A DNA stretch of 64,000 bases from positions 434,001 to 498,000 of the forward strand of contig NZ_AP019011.1 in the NCBI RefSeq assembly GCF_016110345.1, read 5' to 3'. This stretch comes from Fluviibacter phosphoraccumulans. GTDB taxonomy: Bacteria > Pseudomonadota > Gammaproteobacteria > Burkholderiales > Rhodocyclaceae. The notes under the pieces are model-generated. The model saw only the letters and a list, made by a program, of their open reading frames with translations, had not been told where the DNA came from and made no database searches. This document shows, piece by piece, positions 8,514 to 16,546 of this stretch (position 1 is the first letter of the stretch; each line of letters begins with the position of its first letter). Position numbers and translations under genes: made by a program.

Positions 8514-8711
8514 ATGCCCAAGATGAAGACGAAGAGCGGCGCAGCCAAGCGTTTCCGCGTTCGTGGCAGCGGCAGCATCAAGCGCGGCCATGCGTTCAAG
8601 CGCCACATCCTGACCAAGAAGACGACTAAGTCCAAGCGTCAGCTGCGTGGTCCGGAAACCGTTAATGCCTCGGATGTAGCAGCTGTCCGAGCCATGCTGC
8701 CCTACGCATAA
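8514..8711 (+). CDS. rpmI: 50S ribosomal protein L35
   Basis: A 65-residue, highly basic protein with the L35 signature MPKMKTKSGAAKRF at its start. It is a component of the large ribosomal subunit. AAGGAG lies just upstream (8501-8506). The 134-base gap after infC (8380-8513) is long for this operon and is where L20 autogenous control acts in other bacteria, but no L20-binding pseudoknot could be confirmed by eye. rplT starts 12 bases after its stop. Confidence 0.97.
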   Translation: MPKMKTKSGAAKRFRVRGSGSIKRGHAFKRHILTKKTTKSKRQLRGPETVNASDVAAVRAMLPYA

Positions 8712-8723
8712 GGAGAATAAACT

Positions 8724-9083
8724 ATGCCTCGCGTTAAACGTGGTGTAACGGCGCGCGCTCGCCACCAGAAAGTTTTGAAGCTGGCCAAGGGTTACCGCGG
8801 CCGTCGTAAGAATGTATACCGTATTGCTAAGCAAGCGGTGATGAAAGCCGGTCAGTACCAGTACCGTGACCGTCGTCAAAGGAAACGTCAATTCCGCACG
8901 CTGTGGATTGCACGTATCAACGCGGCTTCGCGTGAACTGGGTCTGACCTACAGCCGTTTCATGAACGGTCTGAAGAAGGCCTCGATCGAAATCGATCGTA
9001 AGGTTTTGGCTGATCTGGCTGTCTTTGACAAGCCGGCATTTGCCCAGATCGCGAACCAAGCCAAGGCAAGCCTCGGCCTGTAA
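8724..9083 (+). CDS. rplT: 50S ribosomal protein L20
   Basis: A 119-residue basic protein starting MPRVKRGVTARARHQKVL, the L20 signature. The long basic N-terminal helix (1-60) penetrates 23S rRNA; the globular C-terminal part (60-119) is the portion that in other species binds operon mRNA to repress rpmI-rplT. ATG follows AAGGAGAATAAACT. A strong terminator follows 8 bases after the stop. Confidence 0.97.
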   Translation: MPRVKRGVTARARHQKVLKLAKGYRGRRKNVYRIAKQAVMKAGQYQYRDRRQRKRQFRTLWIARINAASRELGLTYSRFMNGLKKASIEIDRKVLADLAVFDKPAFAQIANQAKASLGL

Positions 9084-9090
9084 TCGCTGC

Positions 9091-9136
9091 ATGATCCGAA
9101 AAAGGAGGCGTTCCGCCTCCTTTTTTTTCGGATCAT
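9091..9136. terminator. Strong terminator after rplT, extended to a long inverted repeat
   Basis: The core GGAGGCG-TTC-CGCCTCC is followed by eight T. The repeat extends outward: ATGATCCG (9091-9098) is matched by CGGATCAT (9129-9136), so the whole 46 bases can fold as one hairpin that terminates on the plus strand and perhaps on both. Confidence 0.9.
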
Positions 9137-9179
9137 CGGTAAAAATCAGCCATGTAAAACCTGCTGGTTTTTACCGATG
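9134..9179 (+). promoter_or_regulatory. Leader hairpin before pheS
   Basis: The 17-base arms 9134-9150 and 9163-9179 pair perfectly apart from one T-G wobble, leaving a 12-base loop. There is no T-run after it, so it is not a classical terminator. Its 5' arm shares 9134-9136 with the 3' end of the rplT terminator, so the outermost pairs of the two hairpins compete. It lies 27 bases before the pheS start. Confidence 0.55.
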
Positions 9180-9205
9180 TTCTGACAGATTTATCAGAGG
9201 TGTTT

Positions 9206-10273
9206 ATGTCGTCGCTGGATTCCGCAATTCCTTCCGAAACCCTCCTGGCCGAATTGGCAGAAGCGCTGGCGGCCGTTAACGATGGCGATGCCCTGGAAGT
9301 GACCAAAGCCCGTTATCTGGGTAAAACCGGTGTAGTGACTGAAGCGCTTAAAGGTTTGGTCAACCTGCCGGTTGAGCAGCGTAAAGAAGCTGGCGGTCGT
9401 ATTAACAAGATCAAGGTTCAGGTTGAAGCGGCGATTAATGCGCGTCGTGACGCTTTGAAAGAAGCGCAGCTGGCCGCCCGTCTGGCTGAGGAAGCGCTTG
9501 ATGTGACATTGCCGGGTCGCGGTAGTGAGCGCGGCAGCCTGCATCCTGTCACGCGCAGCCTGCAGCGTATTGAAGGTCTGTTTGCTTCGATGGGTTTTTC
9601 AGTCGCTGAAGGCCCGGAAATTGAAACAGATTATTTTAATTTCACCGCACTCAACACCCCGGACGACCACCCGGCGCGCTCGATGCACGACACCTTCTAT
9701 CTGAAGGATGCGCAAGGTAACGTTCAGTCGGATGTGCTGCTGCGTACGCATACCAGCCCGATTCAGGCGCGTTACATGCAGAACCACGTAAAAACCTACG
9801 GTGGTAAAGAAGGCATGCCCGAGATTCGCATTATTGCGCCGGGCCGTGTCTACCGCGTGGATTCAGATGCCACGCACTCGCCCATGTTCCACCAGGTCGA
9901 AGGCCTGTGGGTCGGTGAGCATGTGACCTTTGCTGGTCTTAAAGGGGTGATGATCGATTTTCTGCATCAGTTCTTCGAGACCGATGCGCTGGAAGTGCGC
10001 TTTCGCCCGTCGTTCTTTCCGTTTACCGAACCGTCGGCTGAAATTGATGTGGCCTTTGGTGAAGGCCCACTCAAGGGCCGCTGGCTGGAAGTGGCCGGTT
10101 GCGGCATGGTGCACCCGAATGTGCTGACTGAAGCCGGTATCGATCCGGAACGTTATGTCGGCTTTGCCTTCGGCATGGGCCCGGATCGCCTGACCATGTT
10201 GCGTTATGGCATCAACGATTTGCGACTGTTCTTTGAGGGCGATGTGCGTTTCCTCAACCAGTTTGCCGCCTAA
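9206..10273 (+). CDS. pheS: Phenylalanyl-tRNA synthetase alpha subunit
   Basis: A 355-residue catalytic subunit of the alpha2-beta2 enzyme. An N-terminal coiled coil (about 1-90) binds tRNA. The class II core follows: the HPVTRSLQRIEGLFASMGF start, motif 2 around APGRVYRVDSDATH, and motif 3 GFAFGMGPDRLTMLRYGI near the C-terminus. The GTG at 9200 is in frame, but the ATG at 9206 has AGAGG five bases upstream and gives the usual N-terminus. pheT follows after 45 bases. Confidence 0.97.
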   Translation: MSSLDSAIPSETLLAELAEALAAVNDGDALEVTKARYLGKTGVVTEALKGLVNLPVEQRKEAGGRINKIKVQVEAAINARRDALKEAQLAARLAEEALDVTLPGRGSERGSLHPVTRSLQRIEGLFASMGFSVAEGPEIETDYFNFTALNTPDDHPARSMHDTFYLKDAQGNVQSDVLLRTHTSPIQARYMQNHVKTYGGKEGMPEIRIIAPGRVYRVDSDATHSPMFHQVEGLWVGEHVTFAGLKGVMIDFLHQFFETDALEVRFRPSFFPFTEPSAEIDVAFGEGPLKGRWLEVAGCGMVHPNVLTEAGIDPERYVGFAFGMGPDRLTMLRYGINDLRLFFEGDVRFLNQFAA

Positions 10274-10318
10274 GACGCTGCAGCACGAATCACCAAGATT
10301 TAGCGAAAGACCTCAAGC

Positions 10319-12697
10319 ATGAAATTCTCCGAATCCTGGCTGCGCCAGTTCGTTAATCCGGATCTGTCTTCGGAAGCCCTGGCAGAATTGCTCACCATGG
10401 CCGGTCTGGAAGTGGAAGCGCGCGGCCCAGTTGCGCCCCCATTCAACAACGTGGTGGTCGGGCATGTGCTGACCGTTACCAAGCATCCGGACGCCGATCG
10501 TCTGAATGTCTGTGAAGTCGATGCGGGCGAGGGCGCGCCACGCCAGATCGTGTGTGGTGCGAGCAATGTTGCCCCAGGTTTGAAGGTGCCATGTGCGTTG
10601 CCGGGCGCTGTATTGCCGGGCGACTTCAAGATTAAAGAAGCCAAAGTGCGTGGCGTGCCATCGGCCGGTATGCTCTGTGCCGCTGTTGAACTGGGCATGG
10701 CCAAGGAAAGTGATGGCCTGATGATTCTGGCGGCGGATGCCCAACCCGGTACCCCGCTACGCGCGCTGTTGGGTCTGGACGACATCTGCCTGGAACTGAA
10801 GCTCACGCCGAACCGTCCTGATTGCCTGGGCATGCTTGGCCTGGCGCGTGAAGTGTCGGCGCTGACGGGTGCTGCGGTCACGGCCCCTGCCATTGAACCG
10901 GTTAAAGCAACGCACGAAACCACGGTGCCGGTAAGTATTAATGCCCCCGATCTCTGCGGTCGTTTTACCGGGCGTGTGATTAAGGGTGTGAATGCACAGG
11001 CGCAAACACCGGCCTGGATGAAGCAGTGCCTGGAACGCTCGGGCTTACGTTCCATTAGTGCTTTAGTGGATATCTCCAACTACGTGATGCTGGAACTCAA
11101 TCGCCCGAATCACGTATTTGATCTGGGGACTGTTCAAGGTCCGTTGACGGTGCGTTGGGCAAACGACGCAGAAAAGCTGACACTACTGGGTGGCGCTGAA
11201 GTCTCGCTCGATAAACGCTATGGCGTTATCGCCGACGAAGCCTGCGCCATCAGCCTGGCCGGCATCATGGGCGGTGAACGAACTGCCTGTACCGACAGCA
11301 CCAAGGATGTCTTTGTTGAAGCCGCTTACTGGCATCCGGCAGCCATCCAGGGTCGTAGCCGCTGGCTTACCTTGAGCACGGATGCGGGTCATCGTTTTGA
11401 GCGGGGCGTTGATTTTGCCGATACCGTCACCGGTGTTGAGCGTATGACCCAATTGATTCTGGAAATCTGTGGGGGTGCCGCTGGCCCTGTGGTGGATCAG
11501 ATCACCCAATTGCCGGCCCGCCCATTAGTCAAAGTGCGTTTTGCGCGTATTCGCAAGGTGCTGGGTATTGATCCTTCGGATGATGAAATCACGAAGATCT
11601 TCAATGGTCTTGGTTTTCAGCCGAAGCCTGTAGAAACCGGGCTTGAAATTTTGCCACCGAGCTGGCGTCATGATTTGTCGATCGAAGAAGACCTGATCGA
11701 AGAAGTCGCCCGTGTTATTGGCTACGACCATATTCCTGCCAAACCCCCGGTTGGTCCCATGAATATGCTGGGTCAGACCGAGCAGTCGCGCCCGTTGCAC
11801 GCGTTGCGCGATACGTTGGTTGAGCGTGGTTATCAGGAAGTGATTAACCTGGCCTTCACGCCGGAAGCCTGGGAAACGGACTTTGCGGCGAACGCAACAC
11901 CGGTTGAACTGGCTAATCCGATTGCCAGCCACTTGTCGGTGATGCGTTCTTCGTTGATCGGCGGTTTGATTAACACGCTGATCAATAATCAACGTCGTCG
12001 TCAGCCACGTCTGCGCCTGTTTGAGAGCGGTCGTGTCTTCGAGCGACAGCACGCCACTGAAACCGGCCAAGTGGATGGTTATCGTCAGACGTTGCGTCTG
12101 GCGGGTTTAGCCTGGGGCGGTGCCATGGCCGAGCAGTGGGCGGTGCCGACGCGTGCCGTTGACTTTTTTGATGTCAAAGCTGATGTTGAGGCGTTGAGCC
12201 CGGCGCAGCCGCTGCGTTTTGAGGCGGCAGTGCATCCGGCCTTTCATCCGGGACGCAGCGCAAAAGTATGGTGCGACGGCCAGGCGATTGGCTGGGTCGG
12301 CGAACTGCACCCACGCTGGGTTCAGAAATATGAGTTGGAGTCGGCGCCGGTCATGTTTGAACTGGATATCGACGGCCTCACCCCAGCGGCTTTGCCTGTT
12401 TATGCCCCTGTATCGGCCTTCCAGGCCGTTGTGCGTGATCTGGCGGTGCTGGTGGATGCCAAGATGCCCGTGCAGACCCTGGTGGATCTGCTGTGGACGA
12501 AAGCGCCGGATGTCCTGCGTTCAGTCAATCTCTTTGACCAGTATCAAGGCAAAGGTGTGCCTGAAGGAGCAAAAAGTCTTGCCTTCCGCTTTACGTTGCA
12601 GGATACTCAAGGAACCCTTGAAGATCAAAAGGTTGAAGCAGTCATGGCCCACTTGCTGGGGCAGTTGACGCAAGCGGGTGCAACCTTAAGAACCTGA
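10319..12697 (+). CDS. pheT: Phenylalanyl-tRNA synthetase beta subunit
   Basis: A 792-residue subunit of the same enzyme. The order is an N-terminal EMAP/OB-type tRNA-binding domain (about 40-150, with HPDADRLNVCEVD), the B3/B4 editing domain that hydrolyses Tyr-tRNA-Phe (about 210-370), B5 (about 400-470), the catalytic-like core (about 480-680) and a C-terminal FDX-ACB domain that contacts the anticodon (about 698-792). The start MKFSESWLRQFVNP is typical. ihfA follows, as in Escherichia coli. Confidence 0.97.
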   Translation: MKFSESWLRQFVNPDLSSEALAELLTMAGLEVEARGPVAPPFNNVVVGHVLTVTKHPDADRLNVCEVDAGEGAPRQIVCGASNVAPGLKVPCALPGAVLPGDFKIKEAKVRGVPSAGMLCAAVELGMAKESDGLMILAADAQPGTPLRALLGLDDICLELKLTPNRPDCLGMLGLAREVSALTGAAVTAPAIEPVKATHETTVPVSINAPDLCGRFTGRVIKGVNAQAQTPAWMKQCLERSGLRSISALVDISNYVMLELNRPNHVFDLGTVQGPLTVRWANDAEKLTLLGGAEVSLDKRYGVIADEACAISLAGIMGGERTACTDSTKDVFVEAAYWHPAAIQGRSRWLTLSTDAGHRFERGVDFADTVTGVERMTQLILEICGGAAGPVVDQITQLPARPLVKVRFARIRKVLGIDPSDDEITKIFNGLGFQPKPVETGLEILPPSWRHDLSIEEDLIEEVARVIGYDHIPAKPPVGPMNMLGQTEQSRPLHALRDTLVERGYQEVINLAFTPEAWETDFAANATPVELANPIASHLSVMRSSLIGGLINTLINNQRRRQPRLRLFESGRVFERQHATETGQVDGYRQTLRLAGLAWGGAMAEQWAVPTRAVDFFDVKADVEALSPAQPLRFEAAVHPAFHPGRSAKVWCDGQAIGWVGELHPRWVQKYELESAPVMFELDIDGLTPAALPVYAPVSAFQAVVRDLAVLVDAKMPVQTLVDLLWTKAPDVLRSVNLFDQYQGKGVPEGAKSLAFRFTLQDTQGTLEDQKVEAVMAHLLGQLTQAGATLRT

Positions 12698-12721
12698 TGT
12701 TCAGCTAAAATTGTTTGTGAT

Positions 12722-12754
12722 AGGTGGTTTTCGCCACCTGTCCTTTGTTTTTTT
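12722..12754 (+). terminator. Weak hairpin with delayed T-run between pheT and ihfA
   Basis: AGGTGG-TTTTCG-CCACCT is followed after four bases by TTTGTTTTTTT. The stem is only 6 bp and the T-run is offset, so partial termination or attenuation is more likely than a full stop. Confidence 0.4.
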
Positions 12755-12768
12755 GAAAGTACGGCATC

Positions 12769-13074
12769 ATGACCACACTGACTAAAGCAGAAGTTTCCGA
12801 TATCCTTTTTGAGAATCTCGGGCTCAACAAGCGGGAATCCAAGGATATGGTGGAGGCGTTCTTTATCGAGATCGCCGACAGTCTGAGTGCTGGTCAATGG
12901 GTGAAGTTGTCGGGTTTCGGCAATTTTCAATTGCGCGATAAGCCGCAACGCCCTGGACGTAATCCTAAAACCGGGGAAGAGATTCCCATTACGGCGCGCC
13001 GTGTGGTGACCTTTCATCCGAGTCAGAAGCTTAAAGACGAAGTCGAACGCGTCCAGAAGACCACCCGTCACTGA
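12769..13074 (+). CDS. ihfA: Integration host factor alpha subunit
   Basis: A 101-residue HU/IHF-fold DNA-bending protein that works as a heterodimer with IhfB. Helices at 1-40 include the MTTLTKAEVSDILFENLGL start. The beta-arm signature GRNPKTGEEIPI carries the intercalating proline, and the tail is FHPSQKLKD. The position directly after pheT matches the Escherichia coli arrangement. merR follows 19 bases later. Confidence 0.96.
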   Translation: MTTLTKAEVSDILFENLGLNKRESKDMVEAFFIEIADSLSAGQWVKLSGFGNFQLRDKPQRPGRNPKTGEEIPITARRVVTFHPSQKLKDEVERVQKTTRH

Positions 13075-13093
13075 TTGCTGAGTATTAGCCGTT

Positions 13094-13486
13094 ATGTCCG
13101 ATTTATTCAGTCAACCGCTGGCCGAAGCTGCGCTGCCATCGCCAGGATCGGCCTTGCCGCCGATTCCCGCCAAACGTTATTTCACAATTGGCGAAGTGAG
13201 CGAGTTATGCGGCGTTAAAGCCCATGTGCTGCGTTATTGGGAGCAGGAATTTACGCAGCTGAAGCCGCTGAAACGCCGGGGTAATCGTCGGTATTATCAA
13301 CACCACGAGGTTTTGCTGGTGCGCCGTATTCGCGAGTTGCTCTACGATCAGGGTTACACCATTCATGGTGCACGCAATCAACTCAGTCATCCGGGCAATC
13401 ATGTGGCGACACCGGCACCGGTGGCAGGCACACAGTCTGATTTACAGGCGGCGCTCCAGGAAATTATTCACTTGCTGCGCCCCTGA
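13094..13486 (+). CDS. MerR-family transcriptional regulator
   Basis: A 130-residue protein. After a disordered Pro/Ala-rich N-terminus (1-27), the MerR winged helix begins at KRYFTIGEVSELCGVKAHVL and continues through RYWEQEF and RRGNRRYYQHHEV. The C-terminal half is short and lacks a recognisable effector domain or metal-binding cysteines, so the signal is unknown. Orthologues occupy the same place after ihfA and before tRNA-Pro in many betaproteobacteria. Confidence 0.9.
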   Translation: MSDLFSQPLAEAALPSPGSALPPIPAKRYFTIGEVSELCGVKAHVLRYWEQEFTQLKPLKRRGNRRYYQHHEVLLVRRIRELLYDQGYTIHGARNQLSHPGNHVATPAPVAGTQSDLQAALQEIIHLLRP

Positions 13487-13511
13487 TTTTGCCGGTTTTG
13501 GGCAATGATCA

Positions 13512-13540
13512 TTGAGTAAAGCCAGGTCTTGTCGTAGAAT
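13512..13540 (+). promoter_or_regulatory. Promoter of tRNA-Pro with GC-rich discriminator
   Basis: TTGAGT (13512-13517), 17 bases, TAGAAT (13535-13540), then GGCGCCC before the tRNA. A GC-rich discriminator is the mark of stable-RNA promoters under stringent control. Confidence 0.7.
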
Positions 13541-13551
13541 GGCGCCCGTGT

Positions 13552-13628
13552 CGGCGTGTAGCGCAGCCTGGTAGCGCACTTGTCTGGGGGACAAGGGGTC
13601 GCAGGTTCGAATCCTGTCACGCCGACCA
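13552..13628 (+). tRNA. tRNA-Pro (GGG)
   Basis: The acceptor stem CGGCGTG (13552-13558) pairs with CACGCCG (13618-13624). The anticodon stem is CTTGT/ACAAG around loop CTGGGGG, so the anticodon is GGG. The T-loop is TTCGAAT, and the discriminator A and CCA are encoded. Confidence 0.97.
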
Positions 13629-13658
13629 ACTATTCAGCGGCATCAAGCCCTATAAATC

Positions 13659-13690
13659 ACCGGTTATGCGCAGGCAGGCCGGTTTTTTTA
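13659..13690 (+). terminator. Terminator after tRNA-Pro
   Basis: ACCGG (13659-13663) pairs with CCGGT (13679-13683), with a 15-base loop and seven T. The stem is short but the position fits. Confidence 0.55.
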
Positions 13691-13766
13691 TGCCGCCAAT
13701 AAATGCATTTCAAAAAATTAATGCTGCCATGCGCTTCAGGTTAAGTTTCTCTTAATAAAAATAAAC

Positions 13767-13817
13767 TTGCGCAGGTCTTTTGAGACTATTAAAATAATCA
13801 ACATCGAATTAATAGTC
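13767..13817 (+). promoter_or_regulatory. Promoter region and perfect palindrome upstream of the H-NS gene
   Basis: TTGCGC (13767-13772), 17 bases, TAAAAT (13790-13795) is a plausible promoter. A perfect 9-bp inverted repeat, GACTATTAA (13784-13792) and TTAATAGTC (13809-13817), overlaps the -10 and the presumed transcription start in an AT-rich stretch, as an operator would. Confidence 0.55.
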
Positions 13818-13863
13818 ATTCGAACCCGTTAATTTAAACAAATCTTGTTCCCGGAGTTAAATT

Positions 13864-14202
13864 ATGGATCTGTCGACCCTGAATGTAGAGCAATTAAAAG
13901 AACTCTTGAAAAAGATTCCGGCTGAAATCAAGCGTCGCTCGGAAGAAGTTTCTAATGCCGCCCGTGAAGCTGCGATTGAAAAGCTGAAAGCCCTTGCCCG
14001 CGAGCATGGTTATTCGCTGGAAGAATTGGCCGGCACCAAAAAGACGCGCAAAAGTGCGTCGGGTACCCGCAAGCCAGTCGCCCCGAAATACGCGAATCCG
14101 TCGAATAGCGCGGAAACTTGGACTGGCCGTGGCCGTAAGCCGCTGTGGGTTCAAAACGCTCTGAATCAGGGGCGCTCGCTGGAAAGCCTGCTGATTCGCT
14201 AA
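13864..14202 (+). CDS. H-NS family nucleoid-associated protein
   Basis: A 112-residue protein. An N-terminal coiled coil for oligomerisation (about 1-60) and a basic linker (KKTRKSASGTRK) lead to the C-terminal DNA-binding motif around AETWTGRGRKPLWVQ, where the RGR-type loop enters the AT-rich minor groove. The length and motif fit the H-NS proteins of Burkholderia and Neisseria relatives. CCGGAG (13851-13856) precedes the start. It is transcribed alone and ends at its own terminator. Auto-repression is likely given the AT-rich promoter with a palindrome. Confidence 0.92.
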   Translation: MDLSTLNVEQLKELLKKIPAEIKRRSEEVSNAAREAAIEKLKALAREHGYSLEELAGTKKTRKSASGTRKPVAPKYANPSNSAETWTGRGRKPLWVQNALNQGRSLESLLIR

Positions 14203-14219
14203 GGCGGTCTGCGCACGCT

Positions 14220-14253
14220 AACGGGATCGATGCGTCGGTCCCGTTTTCTTTTG
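14220..14253 (+). terminator. Terminator after the H-NS gene
   Basis: AACGGGA (14220-14226) pairs with TCCCGTT (14239-14245), followed by TTCTTTT. Confidence 0.75.
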
Positions 14254-14314
14254 GGCGCCTTGATGAGAAATCACGCGGCCTTTAGGTTATCCTTATGGGT
14301 TAAACGAGGTGCTC

Positions 14315-15055
14315 ATGAATATTCTTCTGTCAAACGATGACGGTTATTTTGCGACGGGGCTCAGTGTGCTCCATCAGTCGCTGTTATCGCTGGGTACAGT
14401 CGATGTGGTGGCGCCGGAGCGAGACCGGAGTGGCGCGAGTAATTCGCTGACGCTCGATCGGCCGCTCACCTTACGTTCCGCGCCCAATGGCTTTCGCTTT
14501 GTGAATGGGACGCCCACCGATTGCGTGCACCTGGCCGTCACCGGGTTGATTGAAACGCTGCCCGATCTGGTGGTGTCAGGCATCAATCATGGTGCCAACA
14601 TGGGCGACGACACGGTCTACTCAGGTACCGTGGCGGCTGCGACCGAGGGTTATTTGCTGGGCGTTCCTGCGCTGGCCGTTTCCTTGGTCGGTAAAGAAGG
14701 CCGGCACTTCGAGACGGCCGGCAAAGTTGCCCGCCTGCTTTCTGAAAAGCTGATCACACGGCCTGTGGGTCAACCGGTCTTGCTCAACGTCAATGTGCCG
14801 GATCTACCCTTTGAACAATTGGCAGGGATGCGCGTCACGCGGCTCGGCAAACGTCACAAAGCAGAACCGGTTATTCGCGCTACTAACCCACGCGGTGAAA
14901 CGGTTTATTGGGTCGGCCCTGCCGGCGCGGCACAAGATGCTGGTCCGGGTACCGATTTTCATGCGATCGCCGAGGGCTATGTCTCGATTACGCCGTTGCG
15001 TTTGGATCTGACCCATACCGATCAGTTGGATGCCATTCGTGGCTGGCTGGGTTAA
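14315..15055 (+). CDS. surE: 5'/3'-nucleotidase SurE
   Basis: A 246-residue metal-dependent nucleoside monophosphate phosphatase. The N-terminal MNILLSNDDGY carries the metal-binding Asp pair, and SGINHGANMGDD adds the conserved Asn ligand. An ATG lies in frame at 14309, but 14315 has ACGAGG five bases upstream and the family N-terminus. It is the first gene of the surE-pcm-nlpD-rpoS cluster; pcm begins 3 bases after its stop. Confidence 0.96.
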   Translation: MNILLSNDDGYFATGLSVLHQSLLSLGTVDVVAPERDRSGASNSLTLDRPLTLRSAPNGFRFVNGTPTDCVHLAVTGLIETLPDLVVSGINHGANMGDDTVYSGTVAAATEGYLLGVPALAVSLVGKEGRHFETAGKVARLLSEKLITRPVGQPVLLNVNVPDLPFEQLAGMRVTRLGKRHKAEPVIRATNPRGETVYWVGPAGAAQDAGPGTDFHAIAEGYVSITPLRLDLTHTDQLDAIRGWLG

Positions 15056-15058
15056 GCC

Positions 15059-15730
15059 ATGAGTCGTGCGGCACTCGGTCAGGGGATGACCTCGGCCCGG
15101 ACGCGGGCGCGGATGGTGGAACGCTTGCAGCAGCAGGGGATTCACGACAAAGGTGTACTCGCCGCGATTAATAAGGTGGAGCGTCACCTGTTCGTCGATG
15201 AGGCCTTTGCGCATCGCGCCTACGAAGACACTGCCCTCCCATTGGGCTTAGGTCAGACGATTTCGCAGCCTTTCATTGTGGCGCGCATGATCGAATGCCT
15301 GCGGGCAGGTGATCGCCCCTTGGGTAAAACGCTGGAGATTGGTACGGGTTGTGGCTATCAGGCTTCCGTATTGGCCGGCTTGACCAAAGAGGTCTATTCG
15401 ATCGAACGTCTGGCAGGACTGATTAGCCGCGCCAAGATTAATTTGCGCGCCATCAAATGTTTCAATGTGCGACTCAAACATGGCGATGGCTATCAGGGCA
15501 TTCCTGAAGTGGCCCCTTTTGATTCTATTATTTTGGCCGCAGCGGCGCCTAAAGTGCCCGCAGCCCTCTTACAGCAAATGGCAGTTGGTGGCAGAATGGT
15601 TCTGCCGTTTGGCGCGTCTTCGGATGATGCCGTACAACGAATGTTGGTTATTGAAAGAACAGAAGCCGGCTGGAACGAGCAATTGATGGAGCCAGTCAAA
15701 TTTGTTCCCATGTTACCGGGTGTTGAATGA
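15059..15730 (+). CDS. pcm: Protein-L-isoaspartate O-methyltransferase
   Basis: A 223-residue SAM-dependent enzyme that methylates isoaspartyl residues so damaged proteins can be repaired. The signature VDEAFAHRAYEDTALPLGLGQTIS contains the substrate loop, and LEIGTGCGYQASVLA is SAM motif I. It overlaps nlpD by ATGA at 15727-15730. Confidence 0.95.
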   Translation: MSRAALGQGMTSARTRARMVERLQQQGIHDKGVLAAINKVERHLFVDEAFAHRAYEDTALPLGLGQTISQPFIVARMIECLRAGDRPLGKTLEIGTGCGYQASVLAGLTKEVYSIERLAGLISRAKINLRAIKCFNVRLKHGDGYQGIPEVAPFDSIILAAAAPKVPAALLQQMAVGGRMVLPFGASSDDAVQRMLVIERTEAGWNEQLMEPVKFVPMLPGVE

Positions 15731-16545
15731 CGTTGTCTGTGAATAAAATCTGGGTAGGGAGCGCGCTCCTGGTAGCCATGCTGGCAGGCTGTACGTCGCT
15801 GTCTAAAGCACCTGTGGATGATGGTAAATCATCGGCCACATCGCCGTATCCGCCGTTACCCAAAGACTGTACGCAAACCTGGACCGTGCGTAAGGGCGAC
15901 ACCCTTATTGGCATCGCGTTGGATGCCGGTGCCGACTACCGCGACATCGCGGCGATGAATCAGTTGGCGAATCCTAATATCATTCAGTTAGACCGTACCC
16001 TCTGTGTGCGTCGCGCCGCAAAGAACAGCAAGAAGCCATCGGTAGCGACGACCAGCCCCAACGCAAAGACCACGGACAAAACCACCCAAAACGACAAACC
16101 GGTCACCGTCAGCAAAAAACCGGTTGAAGACATGCCCAGCACCTCCGCCGCGACGGCCGCCGCCATGGCGGATGGCGTCCGTTTTGCCTGGCCCGCCAAG
16201 GGGAAAGTCATTGCCGGCTTTAATGAGTCTTCCAACAAGGGCATTAATATCGCTGGCAAGATGGGTGAACCGGTGGATGCCGCTGCCGAGGGCAAAGTGG
16301 TCTATGCCGGTTCCGGTTTGCGGGGTTATGGCAACCTTGTCATCATCAAGCACGAAGGCAACTATCTGACTGCCTATGCCCACAACAGTAAGATTCTCGT
16401 CAAAGAAGGCGAGTCGGTGAAACGTGGGCAACGTATCGCCGATATGGGCGATAGCGATGCCGACACGGCGATGCTGCACTTTGAGGTGCGGCGACAGGGT
16501 AAGCCAGTCGACCCGATGAAATTCTTGACCCAGCGCGGTACCTAA
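15727..16545 (+). CDS. nlpD: NlpD-type murein hydrolase activator lipoprotein
   Basis: A 272-residue lipoprotein with lipobox LAGC (Cys22). A LysM domain (about 52-97, around TWTVRKGDTLIGIA) binds peptidoglycan, a polar Thr/Lys-rich linker follows, and a LytM/M23 domain occupies about 155-270. The zinc ligands of active M23 peptidases are absent: NKGINIAG replaces the HxxxD site and LHFEV the HxH site. That is the normal degenerate state of NlpD/EnvC amidase activators, so it should activate an amidase during septum splitting. The rpoS gene starts 1 base after its stop, and its promoter may lie in nlpD as in Escherichia coli. Confidence 0.93.
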   Translation: MTLSVNKIWVGSALLVAMLAGCTSLSKAPVDDGKSSATSPYPPLPKDCTQTWTVRKGDTLIGIALDAGADYRDIAAMNQLANPNIIQLDRTLCVRRAAKNSKKPSVATTSPNAKTTDKTTQNDKPVTVSKKPVEDMPSTSAATAAAMADGVRFAWPAKGKVIAGFNESSNKGINIAGKMGEPVDAAAEGKVVYAGSGLRGYGNLVIIKHEGNYLTAYAHNSKILVKEGESVKRGQRIADMGDSDADTAMLHFEVRRQGKPVDPMKFLTQRGT

Positions 16546-16546
16546 A

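Noticed and set aside
9091..9279. A frame starting ATGATCCGAAAAAGG with three Phe codons, looking like a pheM-type leader peptide before pheS
   Set aside because: The Phe codons are the T-run of the rplT terminator, there is no ribosome binding site, and the frame has no stop before it runs into pheS; stalling there could not control the downstream hairpin in the usual way.
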